Below are positions 13,572-23,585 of a DNA stretch of 64,000 bases, piece after piece (the first letter of the stretch is position 1; every line of letters starts with the position of its first letter). The DNA comes from Providencia sp. PROV188 (GTDB lineage Bacteria > Pseudomonadota > Gammaproteobacteria > Enterobacterales > Enterobacteriaceae), in NCBI RefSeq assembly GCF_027595165.1, contig NZ_CP097291.1, forward strand, positions 62,001 through 126,000, given 5' to 3'. A program made the translations under genes and the position numbers. The notes beneath the pieces were generated by a model. The model did no database searches. It worked only from the letters and a program-made list of their open reading frames with translations, and was not told the DNA's origin.

Positions 13572-15527
13572 CTACGAGATACTCATTGACTGTTTTTCTT
13601 CGAGCAGTTTTTCGACAACACCTGGATCTGCCAGTGTGGAAGTATCTCCAAAATTACTGGTATCACCTGATGCAATTTTTCGTAGGATACGGCGCATAAT
13701 CTTACCGGAACGCGTTTTCGGTAAAGAATCTGTCCAATGCAAAACGTCTGGCGTGGCAATCGGACCAATTTCTTTACGAACCCAATTACGCACTTCAGTG
13801 TACAACTCTGGGGATGGTTCCTCGCCAGAAATCAACGTGACATAGGCATAGATTGCCTGCCCTTTGATGCTATGAGGAATACCCACGACAGCAGCTTCAG
13901 CAACCTTCGGATGTGAAACGAGGGCAGATTCAATTTCTGCTGTCCCTAAACGGTGACCTGAAATATTCAGGACGTCATCAACACGACCTGTGATCCAGTA
14001 ATAGCCATCTTCATCACGACGCGCACCATCACCACTAAAGTACATTCCTTTAAAGGTGGAGAAATAGGTTTGTTCGAAACGTTCATGGTCTCCAAACAGG
14101 GTACGAGCTTGACCCGGCCAAGAATCCACAATGACTAAGTTACCTTCCGTTGAGCCATCGAGCGGCTCACCAAGGTTATCAACCAATGCAGGGCGAACGC
14201 CAAAGAATGGCAGTGTTGCTGAACCTGGTTTTAACATCGTTGCACCCGGCAGTGGTGTGATCATGAAACCACCGGTTTCCGTTTGCCACCATGTATCAAC
14301 CACTGGGCAGCGGCTGTTCCCCATTTTCTTGTAGAACCATTCCCACGCTTCTGGGTTGATTGGCTCACCGACCGATCCCAAAATACGTAGAGAATCGCGC
14401 TGGGTACCTTCAATCGCTTTATCACCTTCCGCCATCAGTGCACGAATAGCAGTTGGTGCGGTATATAGGATATTGACTTGGTGCTTATCAACGACTTGAG
14501 CCATGCGGTTAACCGCTGGATAATTTGGCACACCTTCGAACATTAAGGTTTTTGCACCATTAGATAACGGTCCATAAAGCAGATAGCTATGACCCGTTAC
14601 CCAGCCCACATCCGCCGTACACCAGTAGACTTCATTTTCATGATAATCAAAGGTGTATTTGAATGTCAGCGTTGCATAAACCAGATAACCGCCCGTGGTG
14701 TGGAGAACCCCTTTAGGTTTACCTGTGGAGCCGGAAGTGTAGAGAATAAACAGCGGATCTTCTGCATTAATCTCTTCCGGTGGGCAATCTGCGCTTACGC
14801 CTTGGATAACGTCGTGCCACCAAAGGTCACGACCTTCAACCCAGCTTGGTGCATTACCTGTACGGCGGTAAACAATCACATTCGCGACGGTAGTGACTTG
14901 TGGGTTTTGCAGTGCATCGTCCACGTTCTTTTTCAGTGGAATAGCGCGACCTGCACGCAAGCCTTCATCAGAGGTGATGATAAGCTTAGCTTTACAGTCA
15001 ATAACGCGCCCAGAGACTGCCTCAGGGGAGAATCCCGCAAAGATGACGGTATGGATAGCACCGATACGCGCACATGCCAGCATCGCGACAGCGGCTTCAA
15101 CCACCATTGGCATATAGATAGCGACGACATCCCCTTTGCGGATGCCTTGCTTCTTAAGAACGTTTGCGAACTGGCACACATCATGGTGCAGCTCACGGTA
15201 AGTGATATTTTTTGATTGGTTAGGGTCATCACCTTCCCAGATGATAGCGGTTTGGTCGCCACGAGTGGCTAGGTGACGGTCTAAACAGTTAGCGCTCAGG
15301 TTTAAGGTGCCATCTTCGAACCAGCGGATATTGACATGCCCTGGGTCGAATGAGGTGTTCTTAACGCGAGTGTAAGGTTTAATCCAATCAACGATTTTCC
15401 CTTTTTCGCCCCAAAATCCTTCGGGGTCTTGAATCGAGCGTTGGTACTCATCGTTATACTGTTGTTCGTTTATCAGGGCATTTTTAGCAATATTAGCAGG
15501 AACGGGATGTTTAGTTATTTGTGTCAT
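13572..15527 (-). CDS. acs: Acetyl-CoA synthetase Acs
   Basis: Acs activates acetate to acetyl-AMP and then acetyl-CoA in the cytoplasm, for high-affinity acetate scavenging. The 651-residue protein (E. coli 652) has the adenylate-forming P-loop [18 protein letters not shown], the WWQTETGG motif and the A8 hinge region [14 protein letters not shown]609 in [11 protein letters not shown] is at the position of the lysine that protein acetyltransferase modifies and CobB restores. The start ATG is preceded by AGGAGATAATAAT. It heads the acs-yjcH-actP operon, which is CRP-controlled in E. coli; I could not identify a convincing CRP site by eye in 15528-15805. Confidence 0.97.
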   Translation of the reverse strand: MTQITKHPVPANIAKNALINEQQYNDEYQRSIQDPEGFWGEKGKIVDWIKPYTRVKNTSFDPGHVNIRWFEDGTLNLSANCLDRHLATRGDQTAIIWEGDDPNQSKNITYRELHHDVCQFANVLKKQGIRKGDVVAIYMPMVVEAAVAMLACARIGAIHTVIFAGFSPEAVSGRVIDCKAKLIITSDEGLRAGRAIPLKKNVDDALQNPQVTTVANVIVYRRTGNAPSWVEGRDLWWHDVIQGVSADCPPEEINAEDPLFILYTSGSTGKPKGVLHTTGGYLVYATLTFKYTFDYHENEVYWCTADVGWVTGHSYLLYGPLSNGAKTLMFEGVPNYPAVNRMAQVVDKHQVNILYTAPTAIRALMAEGDKAIEGTQRDSLRILGSVGEPINPEAWEWFYKKMGNSRCPVVDTWWQTETGGFMITPLPGATMLKPGSATLPFFGVRPALVDNLGEPLDGSTEGNLVIVDSWPGQARTLFGDHERFEQTYFSTFKGMYFSGDGARRDEDGYYWITGRVDDVLNISGHRLGTAEIESALVSHPKVAEAAVVGIPHSIKGQAIYAYVTLISGEEPSPELYTEVRNWVRKEIGPIATPDVLHWTDSLPKTRSGKIMRRILRKIASGDTSNFGDTSTLADPGVVEKLLEEKQSMSIS

Positions 15528-15805
15528 ATTATTATCTCCTTGCAGATGTTAATAGTATGTCAAAAAACAGTTAACTGAAGTATGGATGGTTACTTTGTTT
15601 TTCTTTTGAGCGGAAGATCACGTATTAATAGTAATGGGATTTGCAGTATGATCATTTGATGCTAAATCCATGATTGAAATAAAAATTCAAAAATATAACT
15701 AACATTAGAATTAAAGAAAAACAAAGGCGAATTATAGTGGTATTAGTTACTGAATAATCTATTGATGATAGTTGTTGGAAAAATCCACAGAATTCACATG
15801 GATAT

Positions 15806-15841
15806 GATAATGATTTTCATTAACACTAAAATAACTATAAT
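15806..15841 (+). promoter_or_regulatory. sodA promoter with Fur box
   Basis: A Fur box at 15806-15824 matches the 19-base consensus GATAATGATAATCATTATC at 16 positions. It overlaps a -35-like TTTTCA (15814-15819). Sixteen bases downstream lies a perfect -10 TATAAT (15836-15841). Fur repression of sodA under iron-replete conditions is established in E. coli; here it follows from the sequence. The rest of the 397-base acs-sodA spacer shows no gene. Confidence 0.85.
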
Positions 15842-15924
15842 GGGTGCGTGGTTAAAAACACGCAGTTACTGAAATCCTAATTCAGTCTGTGAGGTAGAAA
15901 GATAAGTCACTGGAGACAAACAAT

Positions 15925-16551
15925 ATGAGTTATACATTACCTGCTTTACCTTATGCTTACGATGCGCTGGAACCTCATTTTGATAAACAAACCATGGAAA
16001 TCCATCACACCAAGCACCACCAAACTTACGTGAATAACACCAATACCGCCTTAGAAAAACTGCCTGAATTGGCGGGTTTGGATATTGATGTGTTAATCCA
16101 AAAATTAGACCAAATCCCCGCAGATCAACGTACTTTTGTACGTAATAACGCGGGCGGCCACTCAAACCATAGCCTGTTCTGGAAAGGGTTAAAATTAGGT
16201 ACTGACCTGCAAGGCGAACTGAAAGCCGCTATTGAGCGTGACTTTGGTAGCGTTGATGCCTTTAAAGATCTGTTCGAAAAAGCCGCAGCTTCCCGTTTTG
16301 GTTCTGGTTGGGCGTGGCTGGTATTAAAAGCCGATGGCAAACTGGCTGTGGTTTCTACTGCAAACCAAGACAGCCCATTAATGGGTGAAGCAATTTCCGG
16401 CGCTTCAGGTTACCCAATCCTTGGTTTAGATGTTTGGGAGCACGCTTACTACCTGAAATATCAAAACCGTCGCCCTGACTACATCAAAGCTTTCTGGTCA
16501 GTTGTGAACTGGGATGAAGCAGCAAAACGCTTCGTAGAAAAAACCAAGTAA
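15925..16551 (+). CDS. sodA: Manganese superoxide dismutase SodA
   Basis: SodA converts superoxide to hydrogen peroxide and oxygen in the cytoplasm. The 208-residue protein keeps the four metal ligands H27, H82, D169 and H173; the last two are in [12 protein letters not shown] and are shifted by one from E. coli because of a single inserted residue near 138. The combination [10 protein letters not shown] and [14 protein letters not shown] context ([11 protein letters not shown]) is typical of the Mn form. CTGGAGAC precedes the ATG. The Fur box upstream implies iron control. Confidence 0.98.
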   Translation: MSYTLPALPYAYDALEPHFDKQTMEIHHTKHHQTYVNNTNTALEKLPELAGLDIDVLIQKLDQIPADQRTFVRNNAGGHSNHSLFWKGLKLGTDLQGELKAAIERDFGSVDAFKDLFEKAAASRFGSGWAWLVLKADGKLAVVSTANQDSPLMGEAISGASGYPILGLDVWEHAYYLKYQNRRPDYIKAFWSVVNWDEAAKRFVEKTK

Positions 16552-16577
16552 TTTTTTTACTAACTGATTTTTTTAAT

Positions 16578-16606
16578 AAGCGCGGTTCTTAGGAGTCGCG
16601 TTTTTT
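16578..16606 (+). terminator. sodA terminator
   Basis: AAGCGCGGTTC pairs with the inverted GAGTCGCGTTT through an 11-bp stem with wobble pairs, followed by six T. Confidence 0.7.
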
Positions 16607-16693
16607 GTTTTTACCGTCGGTATAACGTTGTTATCTCTATGGTCATTCTTTATGATGAAAACTCTTTCTGGCTGGGTTATCGGGAGCAAAACG

Positions 16694-17374
16694 GTGAAAA
16701 TACATCCTCAAGTTTTTATTGGTACCATTCAAAGCACTGCCCATTGTGGAGTTAGCGCTATTCATAAGCGAGCAGTGGATGGGGTATTAACTTTAAACAG
16801 CTTAGGCATTGAAGGGGATGAACAAGCAGAAACGCGTTTTCACGGTGGGCCTGATAGAGCGTTATGTCATTACCCGCAAGAACATTATGAATTTTGGCGA
16901 CAACGATACCCGCAATTAGAGGATTTATTCCTTCCTTCCGCTTTTGGTGAAAACCTGTCAACTCAAGGAATGACCGAAGAAAACGTTTTTATCGGTGATA
17001 TTTATGCTTGGGGTGACGCACGTATTCAAGTCACTCAACCGCGTTCCCCTTGTTATAAACTCAATGGGTTAACGGGAGTGGAAAATTTTGCTCAAGTCAT
17101 GCAGGACGAAGGTCGCTGTGGTTGGTTATATCGAGTCATTAAAGGCGGTAGTGTCGGTGTGGATACCCCACTTAAACTCTTGAGCCGTAATAGTGATGTC
17201 TCTATGCAAGAAGCGATTATGATAGCTTTCCATGCGCCGTATGATGAAGAGTTGTATCGTCGATTATTGTCTGCGGCGGGGCTATCGGCGAGTTGGAGCC
17301 TGACGATGCAAAATCGGTTAGAGCATCATAAAATTGAAGAGTTTAGCCACCGTTTATTTGGTCGACGCGGCTGA
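16694..17374 (+). CDS. yiiM: MOSC-domain protein YiiM
   Basis: This is a molybdenum-cofactor sulfurase C-terminal (MOSC) domain protein of the YiiM type. E. coli YiiM is a molybdoenzyme-like reductase active on N-hydroxylated compounds such as 6-N-hydroxylaminopurine. The GTG at 16694 is chosen because CGGGAG lies 7 bases upstream and the resulting N-terminus (VKIHPQVFIGTIQ) aligns with E. coli from its first residue. Earlier in-frame starts at 16628 and 16652 lack a ribosome site. The 226-residue product (E. coli 224) contains HGGPDRALCHYP, FGENLST and QPRSPCYKLNG, whose cysteine is the conserved cofactor-binding candidate. The sodA-yiiM neighbourhood is shared with E. coli. Confidence 0.9.
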   Translation: MKIHPQVFIGTIQSTAHCGVSAIHKRAVDGVLTLNSLGIEGDEQAETRFHGGPDRALCHYPQEHYEFWRQRYPQLEDLFLPSAFGENLSTQGMTEENVFIGDIYAWGDARIQVTQPRSPCYKLNGLTGVENFAQVMQDEGRCGWLYRVIKGGSVGVDTPLKLLSRNSDVSMQEAIMIAFHAPYDEELYRRLLSAAGLSASWSLTMQNRLEHHKIEEFSHRLFGRRG

Positions 17375-17410
17375 TGGTTTATCACTGTCATTAGGATTGA
17401 GGAAAACAGC

Positions 17411-18316
17411 ATGCAGTACGATTTAAATGATCTCTATTATTTCGTTAAAGTCGTTGAACATGGTGGTTTTTCTCAAGCAGGTGCGGCGCTTGGGATCCCA
17501 AAATCAAAACTCAGTCGTCGTATTGCCGACTTAGAGCAAAAACTAAATGTCTCACTGATTTATCGATCAACACGGCAATTTCATGTCACTGATATTGGAC
17601 AAGTTTTTTATCAGCAATGTAAGAATGTCGTGGAAGAAGCGGATATCGCCCATGAACTGATTTGCTCAGTACAAACACATCCCAAAGGTACTATTAAGCT
17701 CTCTTGCCCCGTTACTTTATTACAAGTCTATTTGCAGGATTTACTGATTGATTTTATGGAAAAATACCCTGATATCGATGTGCAAATTCTGGCAGTTAAC
17801 CGCCCCGTCGATGTGATCAGTGAAGGGTTGGATTTGGCATTACGCGTACGTTCATTACCCCTGGATGATTCTGGAATGATGATGAAAGTGTTGGGGTATT
17901 CTCGGCGGATATTAGTTGCAAATCCAAGCGTATTCCGTGAAAAAGGGGAACCATCAACCCCTGAACAGCTGGTGGATTACCCAGTTCTTGCCAATACGGA
18001 GCATTCACAGCGTTACACTCTATCTTTAAAAAACAGTGATGAGCTGAGTGTAACTGTGCATGTCACTCCCAAGCTAGCCACCACCGATATTTTAACGTTA
18101 TACCGTGCTGCGGTAAGAGGGCTGGGGATCGCCCGTATACCCCGAGGTGTGGTTGAAAATGAGTTAAAAAGTGGTGAATTGGTGGAAGTGTTGCCAGATT
18201 GGCAATTTCCAGAAGATATCATTCATGCTGTGTACCCTTCCCGTAAAGGGTTGTTACCCGCAGTTCAGTTATTTCTAACTTATTTGGCTGAGAATATGGC
18301 GGCTGGGAAAAAATAA
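17411..18316 (+). CDS. LysR-family transcriptional regulator
   Basis: This is a 301-residue LysR-type regulator. The N-terminal winged helix-turn-helix is at about residues 4-62 (GFSQAGAALGIPKSKLSRRI), followed by a co-inducer-binding domain of about 90-295. The helix-turn-helix sequence GIPKSKLSRRIADLE resembles the subgroup that controls aromatic-stress or quinone-stress genes next to pirins. It converges on a pirin gene, which is the likely target; a perfect inverted repeat lies upstream of that gene. I cannot name an E. coli orthologue with confidence. Confidence 0.85.
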   Translation: MQYDLNDLYYFVKVVEHGGFSQAGAALGIPKSKLSRRIADLEQKLNVSLIYRSTRQFHVTDIGQVFYQQCKNVVEEADIAHELICSVQTHPKGTIKLSCPVTLLQVYLQDLLIDFMEKYPDIDVQILAVNRPVDVISEGLDLALRVRSLPLDDSGMMMKVLGYSRRILVANPSVFREKGEPSTPEQLVDYPVLANTEHSQRYTLSLKNSDELSVTVHVTPKLATTDILTLYRAAVRGLGIARIPRGVVENELKSGELVEVLPDWQFPEDIIHAVYPSRKGLLPAVQLFLTYLAENMAAGKK

Positions 18317-18343
18317 AGTCCCCTGAAAAAATTCAGAGGACTT
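18316..18343. terminator. Hairpin between the LysR and pirin genes
   Basis: AAGTCCCCTGAA and TTCAGAGGACTT form a 12-bp stem with one mismatch around a short A-rich loop, between two convergent genes. There is no long T run, so it is a modest bidirectional terminator. Confidence 0.6.
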
Positions 18344-18348
18344 TATGG

Positions 18349-19227
18349 TTATCTGGCATTCGGGATCCGACCAAATTTACCGCTATTAAAATCATTCACG
18401 GCTTCGTTGATTTCCTGGCTCGTATTCATCACAAATGGGCCATATCCCACCACTGGCTCATCGATAGGATCACCGCTAAGCAGCAGCACTAAAGCCTCAT
18501 CGGTGGTGGCTTCTAACAGCACATTGCTATCAGTAGCATCGAGGATCATCAACTCACCTTCATTCAATGCAGTATGACCATCCACAAATAGGCTGCCTTT
18601 CAACATCACCAGTCCAACATTGCGACCAGTTTTGGTTGGCAATCCCACGACTTTCCCTTTATTCAGACGCAGATCCCAGACATCAAGGGCGGTAAATGTG
18701 CGTGCGGCGCCTGTGTTGCCTAGATAGTCGCCTGCAATGACCCGTAATGTGCCCGCCTCATTCGGTAAGTTAATGGTCGGGATAGCATCGCGAGTCAGCA
18801 ATTGGTAACCCGGTGCAGCCAGCTTATCTTTAGCGGGTAAGTTGACCCACAACTGCACCATATCCAAAGTACCGCCATTTTTCATAAAGTTATCAGACTG
18901 ATATTCTTGATGAAGTATTCCTGATGCCGCTGTCATCCACTGCACATCACCCGGTCCGATAACCCCACCTTCTCCCGTAGAGTCGTGGTGAGCCACTTCG
19001 CCGTCATACACGATGGTGACGGTTTCAAAGCCTTTATGTGGATGCTCGCCAACACCACGATTATCCCCTTCAGATGCTGGGAATGGGTGCGGACCCGCTC
19101 TGTCCAACAGTAAGAATGGGTTCAGGTATTTCCCGTGGTTGCTATAACTAAACATGGAGCGAACAGGGAAACCATCACCAACCCAGTGGCTACGTGGGGA
19201 TTGATAAATACCAATAATCTTTTTCAT
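18349..19227 (-). CDS. Pirin-family protein
   Basis: This 292-residue bicupin belongs to the pirin family. Some members are iron-dependent quercetin dioxygenases and others are regulators. The metal-site segment GVGEHPHKGFETVTIVYDGE and the downstream HHDSTGEGGVIGPGDVQWM are intact, and a pirin C-terminal cupin follows (LLLSGDPIDEPVVGYGPFV). It is longer than YhhW, which is encoded separately at 38924. The pairing with a convergent LysR gene suggests inducible control. The substrate cannot be inferred. Confidence 0.88.
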   Translation of the reverse strand: MKKIIGIYQSPRSHWVGDGFPVRSMFSYSNHGKYLNPFLLLDRAGPHPFPASEGDNRGVGEHPHKGFETVTIVYDGEVAHHDSTGEGGVIGPGDVQWMTAASGILHQEYQSDNFMKNGGTLDMVQLWVNLPAKDKLAAPGYQLLTRDAIPTINLPNEAGTLRVIAGDYLGNTGAARTFTALDVWDLRLNKGKVVGLPTKTGRNVGLVMLKGSLFVDGHTALNEGELMILDATDSNVLLEATTDEALVLLLSGDPIDEPVVGYGPFVMNTSQEINEAVNDFNSGKFGRIPNAR

Positions 19228-19338
19228 GGTGAGACTCCAAACTGGTTTTATAAACTGATCAGTGTTATGAACTAATCATTTCGATGAACCAATAATAGAA
19301 GAGCCAAAGCAGGGTGAGTAGAGGCAAAAATAGGTTTG

Positions 19339-19360
19339 ATTGTTCTATAAATAGAACAAT
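19339..19360. promoter_or_regulatory. Perfect inverted repeat upstream of the pirin gene
   Basis: ATTGTTCTAT and ATAGAACAAT are exact reverse complements separated by AA. The site starts 112 bases upstream of the pirin start codon and contains the T-N11-A pattern typical of LysR binding sites. It is a candidate operator for the LysR protein encoded at 17411; it could instead serve the divergent lipoprotein gene. Confidence 0.5.
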
Positions 19361-19523
19361 GTAGTCATGGATGAGTGAGTTAAATGTCGGTTTCTAGTAT
19401 GCTTCGGGTTAGCAAAAATCGGAGCGTTCCTCTTCATTTATTCATCTTAAACATGAACGATCAAGAATACTAAATAGGTATGATGTCTCCGAGTAAACCT
19501 GTGATTCCGATAAAAGGATTGTT

Positions 19524-20069
19524 ATGAAAACAACTAATATCGCCATGGCATTTTCTGTTGCCTTCATGTTGTCTGGCTGCCTTTCTCAGCCAGCGCCTCA
19601 GTATGACAACAATGGTATACAGTTAGAAGAGTTTAAAGAGCTAGAAAGCTTGAGAATGCCAGAGCTGGATATTCCTGAAGGGGCGCCGGACGGGGACTAT
19701 ATTGAACGTTATGGAAATGGTGCCATTCAGTTTAAATCGTGGGTGAAAAACAACTGCTTAGATAAAAGCATTACGGTTTATTATAAAAATGGTCAGCCAA
19801 AAATGTTTATTCCTATAAAAAATTGCAAAGTGGATGGTGTCATTAAGTCTTACCATCCTAATGGAAATTTAGATACCGAGATGGGATATAGCAATGACCG
19901 ACTCAACGGCGATTATAAATCCTATTACGACACGCCAAAGAATAATCTGCATCTTAAAACGAGTTTTGTTAATGGGGTTGCGGAAGGTGTTCTTGAAGAG
20001 CGCGGACAGGATGGCGAGCTATTAAAGCAGGGTCTGATTAAAGACGGTAAGTTATATACCGCGAAGTAA
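19524..20069 (+). CDS. MORN-repeat lipoprotein
   Basis: This is a 181-residue predicted lipoprotein. The signal ends in the lipobox LSGC with C19 as the lipidated residue. The residue after it is L, so lipoprotein sorting would favour the outer membrane. The body contains at least three MORN-variant repeats of the YwqK type, such as ITVYYKNGQPKMFIP, IKSYHPNGNLDTEM and YKSYYDTPKNNL. These repeats occur in many surface or periplasmic proteins and as the misnamed YwqK antitoxin family; no toxin gene is adjacent. AAAAGGA precedes the ATG. It ends at a strong terminator. Confidence 0.75.
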   Translation: MKTTNIAMAFSVAFMLSGCLSQPAPQYDNNGIQLEEFKELESLRMPELDIPEGAPDGDYIERYGNGAIQFKSWVKNNCLDKSITVYYKNGQPKMFIPIKNCKVDGVIKSYHPNGNLDTEMGYSNDRLNGDYKSYYDTPKNNLHLKTSFVNGVAEGVLEERGQDGELLKQGLIKDGKLYTAK

Positions 20070-20090
20070 GTGGATTACAGATAAAATAAA

Positions 20091-20125
20091 AGCCAATTAA
20101 CTGTGAGAAAGTTAATTGGCTTTTT
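20091..20125. terminator. Bidirectional terminator between the lipoprotein gene and trpS
   Basis: A perfect 12-bp stem (AGCCAATTAACT/AGTTAATTGGCT) with a 7-base loop is flanked by A and T runs, serving both convergent genes. Confidence 0.9.
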
Positions 20126-20147
20126 GCTATTGAATAGCGATGTAAGA

Positions 20148-21191
20148 TTAAAGCTGTGGGCGTTTTACAAAGCCGATTGCATCGTAAACCTTGTCTAAGG
20201 TTTCTTGAGCGCGAGCCGCTGCTTTGGTCGCGCCTTCATCCATAATTTGGTTTAGCAGCGCTTCATTATTGCGGAACTCATGGTAACGAGCTTGTAAGTT
20301 AGTCAGCATGTCGGAAACTGCTTCCGCGACCACACCTTTCAGATGACCGTACATTTTGCCTTCAAACTCGGCTTCCAGCATTTTCACGCTTTTGCCTGTC
20401 ACGCCAGCAAGAATATCTAGCAGGTTAGAAACACCCGCTTTGTTTTCAACATCGTAGCAAATACGTGGTGGTTCTTCAGAGTCAGTCATGGCACGCTTGA
20501 TTTTCTTCACAACGGATTTCGGATCTTCCAACAGCGCAATCACGTTATTGCGGTTGTCATCAGACTTAGACATTTTCTTGGTTGGCTCTTGTAATGCCAT
20601 CACGCGAGCGCCGCCATCAGTTGGGATAAATGGCTCAGGTACGGTGAAAATATCTCCGTAAATGGCATTGAAGCGCTGAGCAATATCACGGCTCAGTTCA
20701 AGGTGCTGTTTCTGGTCAATTCCAACAGGAACTTGGTTAGTTTGGTAAACCAGAATATCGGCAGCCATCAGAACTGGGTAGTCAAACAGACCGGCGTTGA
20801 TGTTTTCTGAGTGGCGAGCAGATTTGTCTTTGAACTGGGTCATGCGGCTCAGTTCACCGAAATAGGTGTAGCAGTTTAGTGCCCAGCTCAGTTGTGCATG
20901 TTGTGGCACATGTGACTGAACAAAAATGGTGCTTTTCTTAGGATCAATACCGCAAGCTAAGTAGAGCGCTAATGTATCAAGGGTTCTTTTACGCAGTTCA
21001 ACAGGGTCTTGGCGAACGGTAATGGCGTGTTGGTCAACGATACAGTAGATGCAATCATAATCATCTTGCATTTTAACCCACTGACGTAACGCACCCATGT
21101 AGTTACCGATGGTTAATTCACCGGAAGGCTGTGCGCCGCTGAATACAATAGGTTTCTGGGTTTGTTTAGATTTCTCAGTGGGTGTGCTCAT
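20148..21191 (-). CDS. trpS: Tryptophanyl-tRNA synthetase TrpS
   Basis: TrpS is a class I synthetase that charges tRNA-Trp in the cytoplasm. The HIGH-like motif [12 protein letters not shown] is near the N-terminus and [12 protein letters not shown] provides the KMSKS loop. The frame is open upstream to a GTG at 21242, but ATG at 21191 ([10 protein letters not shown]) gives 347 residues with only a short extension over E. coli TrpS (334). The ribosome site is not decisive. It is the last gene of the aroK-aroB-damX-dam-rpe-gph-trpS block. Confidence 0.95.
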   Translation of the reverse strand: MSTPTEKSKQTQKPIVFSGAQPSGELTIGNYMGALRQWVKMQDDYDCIYCIVDQHAITVRQDPVELRKRTLDTLALYLACGIDPKKSTIFVQSHVPQHAQLSWALNCYTYFGELSRMTQFKDKSARHSENINAGLFDYPVLMAADILVYQTNQVPVGIDQKQHLELSRDIAQRFNAIYGDIFTVPEPFIPTDGGARVMALQEPTKKMSKSDDNRNNVIALLEDPKSVVKKIKRAMTDSEEPPRICYDVENKAGVSNLLDILAGVTGKSVKMLEAEFEGKMYGHLKGVVAEAVSDMLTNLQARYHEFRNNEALLNQIMDEGATKAAARAQETLDKVYDAIGFVKRPQL

Positions 21192-21271
21192 TTCTTTGTA
21201 TGTCCTTGTAGTATTTTTATACCCTGTTAAGTTTCGAGCCACGCCGTTGGTGACTCGAATTATTGGGGATT

Positions 21272-21958
21272 TTATTTTGATAAATCAATAACGGAGAGTA
21301 GCTCAGAAAAGTGGCTTAACACGTAGTCGGGCTCGGTAATTGCGATTGATTCACCATAGTTGTAGCCGTAGGTTAACCCTACACTTGGGCAGCCTGCATT
21401 GTGGGCTGCGATAATATCATTACGGGAATCGCCGACAAAAAGCAATTCTTCTTTGCGTAAACCGAACTGACCCATTGTTAAATAGAGTGGCGCTGGGTGC
21501 GGTTTGGTTTTTACCACATCATCGCCACCAAGTACTAATGAAAAGTAGCTATCGATGCCCAGCTTTTCGAGTAATGGCGCCACAAATGGGGTTGGTTTGT
21601 TGGTTACAATCGCCATAGGCAAGTTGTGTTTCGCAATGGTTTCGAGGGTCTCTTTGACCTCAGGGAACAGCTGGCTACCGGTATTAACGGTCGTCGCATA
21701 ATGTTCATCGAAGCGGATACGAGCTTGCTTTTTCAGCTCTGGCGTTACAGTCATTCCCGCCCATTCTAGCGCACGCTCTACGAGCATATCAGCGCCGTTA
21801 CCTACCCAGATGGAGACACGCTCTTTGCCTGCTGGTGGTAAGTTAAGCTCTTCGAGGGTCTTGTCGATGGCGTCGGCTAAACCGCCGGCGCTGTCAACAA
21901 GGGTTCCATCCAAATCAAACGCAATCGCTTTAATACTCTCTAAAACCGCATATGTCAT
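21272..21958 (-). CDS. gph: Phosphoglycolate phosphatase Gph
   Basis: Gph removes phosphate from 2-phosphoglycolate, formed during repair of 3'-phosphoglycolate DNA ends. The 228-residue protein belongs to the HAD superfamily. Motif I is [10 protein letters not shown] with D15 as nucleophile and D17 as acid/base, and motif IV is [16 protein letters not shown] helical cap domain lies at about residues 25-90. It overlaps rpe by 4 bases. Confidence 0.95.
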   Translation of the reverse strand: MTYAVLESIKAIAFDLDGTLVDSAGGLADAIDKTLEELNLPPAGKERVSIWVGNGADMLVERALEWAGMTVTPELKKQARIRFDEHYATTVNTGSQLFPEVKETLETIAKHNLPMAIVTNKPTPFVAPLLEKLGIDSYFSLVLGGDDVVKTKPHPAPLYLTMGQFGLRKEELLFVGDSRNDIIAAHNAGCPSVGLTYGYNYGESIAITEPDYVLSHFSELLSVIDLSK

Positions 21959-22629
21959 TGAGATACCTTTTTCAATTCTTGGCGCATTTCATCGATGACT
22001 TTTTTGTAATCTGGCTGATCAAAAATCGCGGAGCCAGCAACGAAGGTGTCTGCACCTGCTGCGGCAATTTCTGCAATGTTATTGACCTTCACGCCACCAT
22101 CGACTTCTAAGCGAATATCATAACCACTTTCGTCAATCAATTTACGAACTTGGCGCAATTTGTTCAGGGTTTGTGGGATAAAAGATTGACCGCCGAATCC
22201 TGGGTTAACAGACATCAGTAGGATCATATCAACTTTATCCATCACATAATCGAGATAGCTAAGTGGGGTCGCTGGGTTAAATACCAGACCCGCAGTACAA
22301 CCATTCTCTTTGATGAGTTGTAAGGTTCTATCGATGTGCTCGCTGGCTTCTGGGTGGAAACTGATGTGAGTCGCACCCGCTTTAGCGAAATCTGGAATAA
22401 TGCGATCGACCGGTTTAACCATTAAGTGAACATCAATCGGGGCGGTGATACCGTAATTGCGCAGGGCTTTACAGATTGGTGCACCGAACGTGAGGTTCGG
22501 TACATAGTGGTTGTCCATCACGTCGAAATGGACAATGTCTGCGCCCGCAGCAAGAACTTTGGCGGTATCTTCGCCTAAACGTGCAAAGTCAGCAGATAAA
22601 ATAGATGGGGCAATGAGAAAATCTTTCAT
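21955..22629 (-). CDS. rpe: Ribulose-phosphate 3-epimerase Rpe
   Basis: Rpe interconverts ribulose 5-phosphate and xylulose 5-phosphate in the pentose phosphate pathway. This is a 224-residue TIM barrel with the family blocks [30 protein letters not shown] and LEVDGGV. The metal-binding histidines and aspartates lie in these strands. It overlaps gph by 4 bases and follows dam after 36 bases. Confidence 0.96.
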   Translation of the reverse strand: MKDFLIAPSILSADFARLGEDTAKVLAAGADIVHFDVMDNHYVPNLTFGAPICKALRNYGITAPIDVHLMVKPVDRIIPDFAKAGATHISFHPEASEHIDRTLQLIKENGCTAGLVFNPATPLSYLDYVMDKVDMILLMSVNPGFGGQSFIPQTLNKLRQVRKLIDESGYDIRLEVDGGVKVNNIAEIAAAGADTFVAGSAIFDQPDYKKVIDEMRQELKKVSQ

Positions 22630-22665
22630 AATTGTCTCCGATTATTCGTCGTTATCTGACAGCAC

Positions 22666-23502
22666 CTATGATTTTTTAGATGCTCCCGCTCCCGCATATA
22701 AAGCCAAAAGCTCGTTGACTTTGGCACGGTTCAAAATATTTCTACTAATGGTGCGACGCACTTTTACGATATGTAACTGTGCTTGATAATACCACTCTCG
22801 AGTCACCGGGGTCTCATGATTTGAGATAAGAACTGGGATCTTGCGCTCAGATGACAACTTATGTGCCAAAAAAGCCAGATTCTGTTGTTCTTGCGCACTA
22901 AAGGCGTTGGTGTGATAGGCCGTAAAATTAGCGGTATCAGACAGCGGCGCATAAGGTGGATCGCAGTAGATGACTGAGCCATCCTGCGCATCGAGTAATG
23001 TTTTGCTGTAAGACTGCGTCACAAAGGTCGCTTTCTGAGCTTTTTCAGCAAACCACAGTAATTCGTCTTTCGGAAAATAGGGTTTTTTATAGCGCCCGAA
23101 AGGCACATTAAATTCACCACTTAAATTATAGCGGCATAGTCCGTTATAACAGTGGCGGTTAAGATACAAAAAGAGAATGCTACGTTTAGCAGGGTCATCT
23201 GATTGGTTAAATGCTTGGCGCATTAAATAATACTGTTCAGAGGTATTAAATTCAGGTGTGAACAGTTGCTGAGCTTCTTCGATAAAAGCATCAGAGCGAT
23301 ATTTAACCGTGTTGTAGAGGTTGATAAGATCGCTGTTAATATCTGCAAGTACGTACGAATCGTAGTTGGTATTTAAAAATACCGATCCTGCACCAACAAA
23401 AGGTTCTATTAAGCAATCTCCTTGTGGAAGATGTTTTTTGATCTCGTCCACAAGCGGGTATTTACCCCCAGCCCATTTTAAAAAAGCGCGTTTTTTTTTC
23501 AT
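22666..23502 (-). CDS. dam: DNA adenine methyltransferase Dam
   Basis: Dam methylates adenine N6 in GATC and thereby directs mismatch repair, SeqA-dependent replication timing and some fimbrial switches. The 278-residue protein has the same length as E. coli Dam. The AdoMet-binding motif FLKWAGGKYPL is at residues 8-18 and the catalytic motif DPPY lies in VIYCDPPYAPLSDTANFT near residue 180. A hairpin separates it from damX. Confidence 0.97.
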   Translation of the reverse strand: MKKKRAFLKWAGGKYPLVDEIKKHLPQGDCLIEPFVGAGSVFLNTNYDSYVLADINSDLINLYNTVKYRSDAFIEEAQQLFTPEFNTSEQYYLMRQAFNQSDDPAKRSILFLYLNRHCYNGLCRYNLSGEFNVPFGRYKKPYFPKDELLWFAEKAQKATFVTQSYSKTLLDAQDGSVIYCDPPYAPLSDTANFTAYHTNAFSAQEQQNLAFLAHKLSSERKIPVLISNHETPVTREWYYQAQLHIVKVRRTISRNILNRAKVNELLALYAGAGASKKS

Positions 23503-23526
23503 GCCGTCTTATTATTACAATCGTTT

Positions 23527-23550
23527 AAGAGCCGCCACTTGGCGGCTCTT
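23527..23550 (-). terminator. Attenuating hairpin between damX and dam
   Basis: AAGAGCCGCCA and TGGCGGCTCTT form a perfect 11-bp stem. On the transcribed strand only TTAAACG follows, so it is more likely a partial terminator or processing site than a full stop. Confidence 0.55.
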
Positions 23551-23585
23551 TCAGGACAACATTATGCGCCCGGGGAAAAACGTTG

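Noticed and set aside
14589..15215. A 208-codon open frame on the plus strand inside acs
   Set aside because: It is antisense to a highly conserved acs, has no recognisable domain and no ribosome site; it is a shadow of codon usage on the other strand.
19524..20069. Toxin-antitoxin locus based on YwqK-like repeats
   Set aside because: There is no adjacent toxin gene, and the protein has a lipoprotein signal, which does not suit a cytoplasmic antitoxin.
21192..21242. Upstream extension of TrpS to a GTG at 21242
   Set aside because: The added residues do not resemble TrpS N-termini; the ATG at 21191 gives a product nearer the family length.
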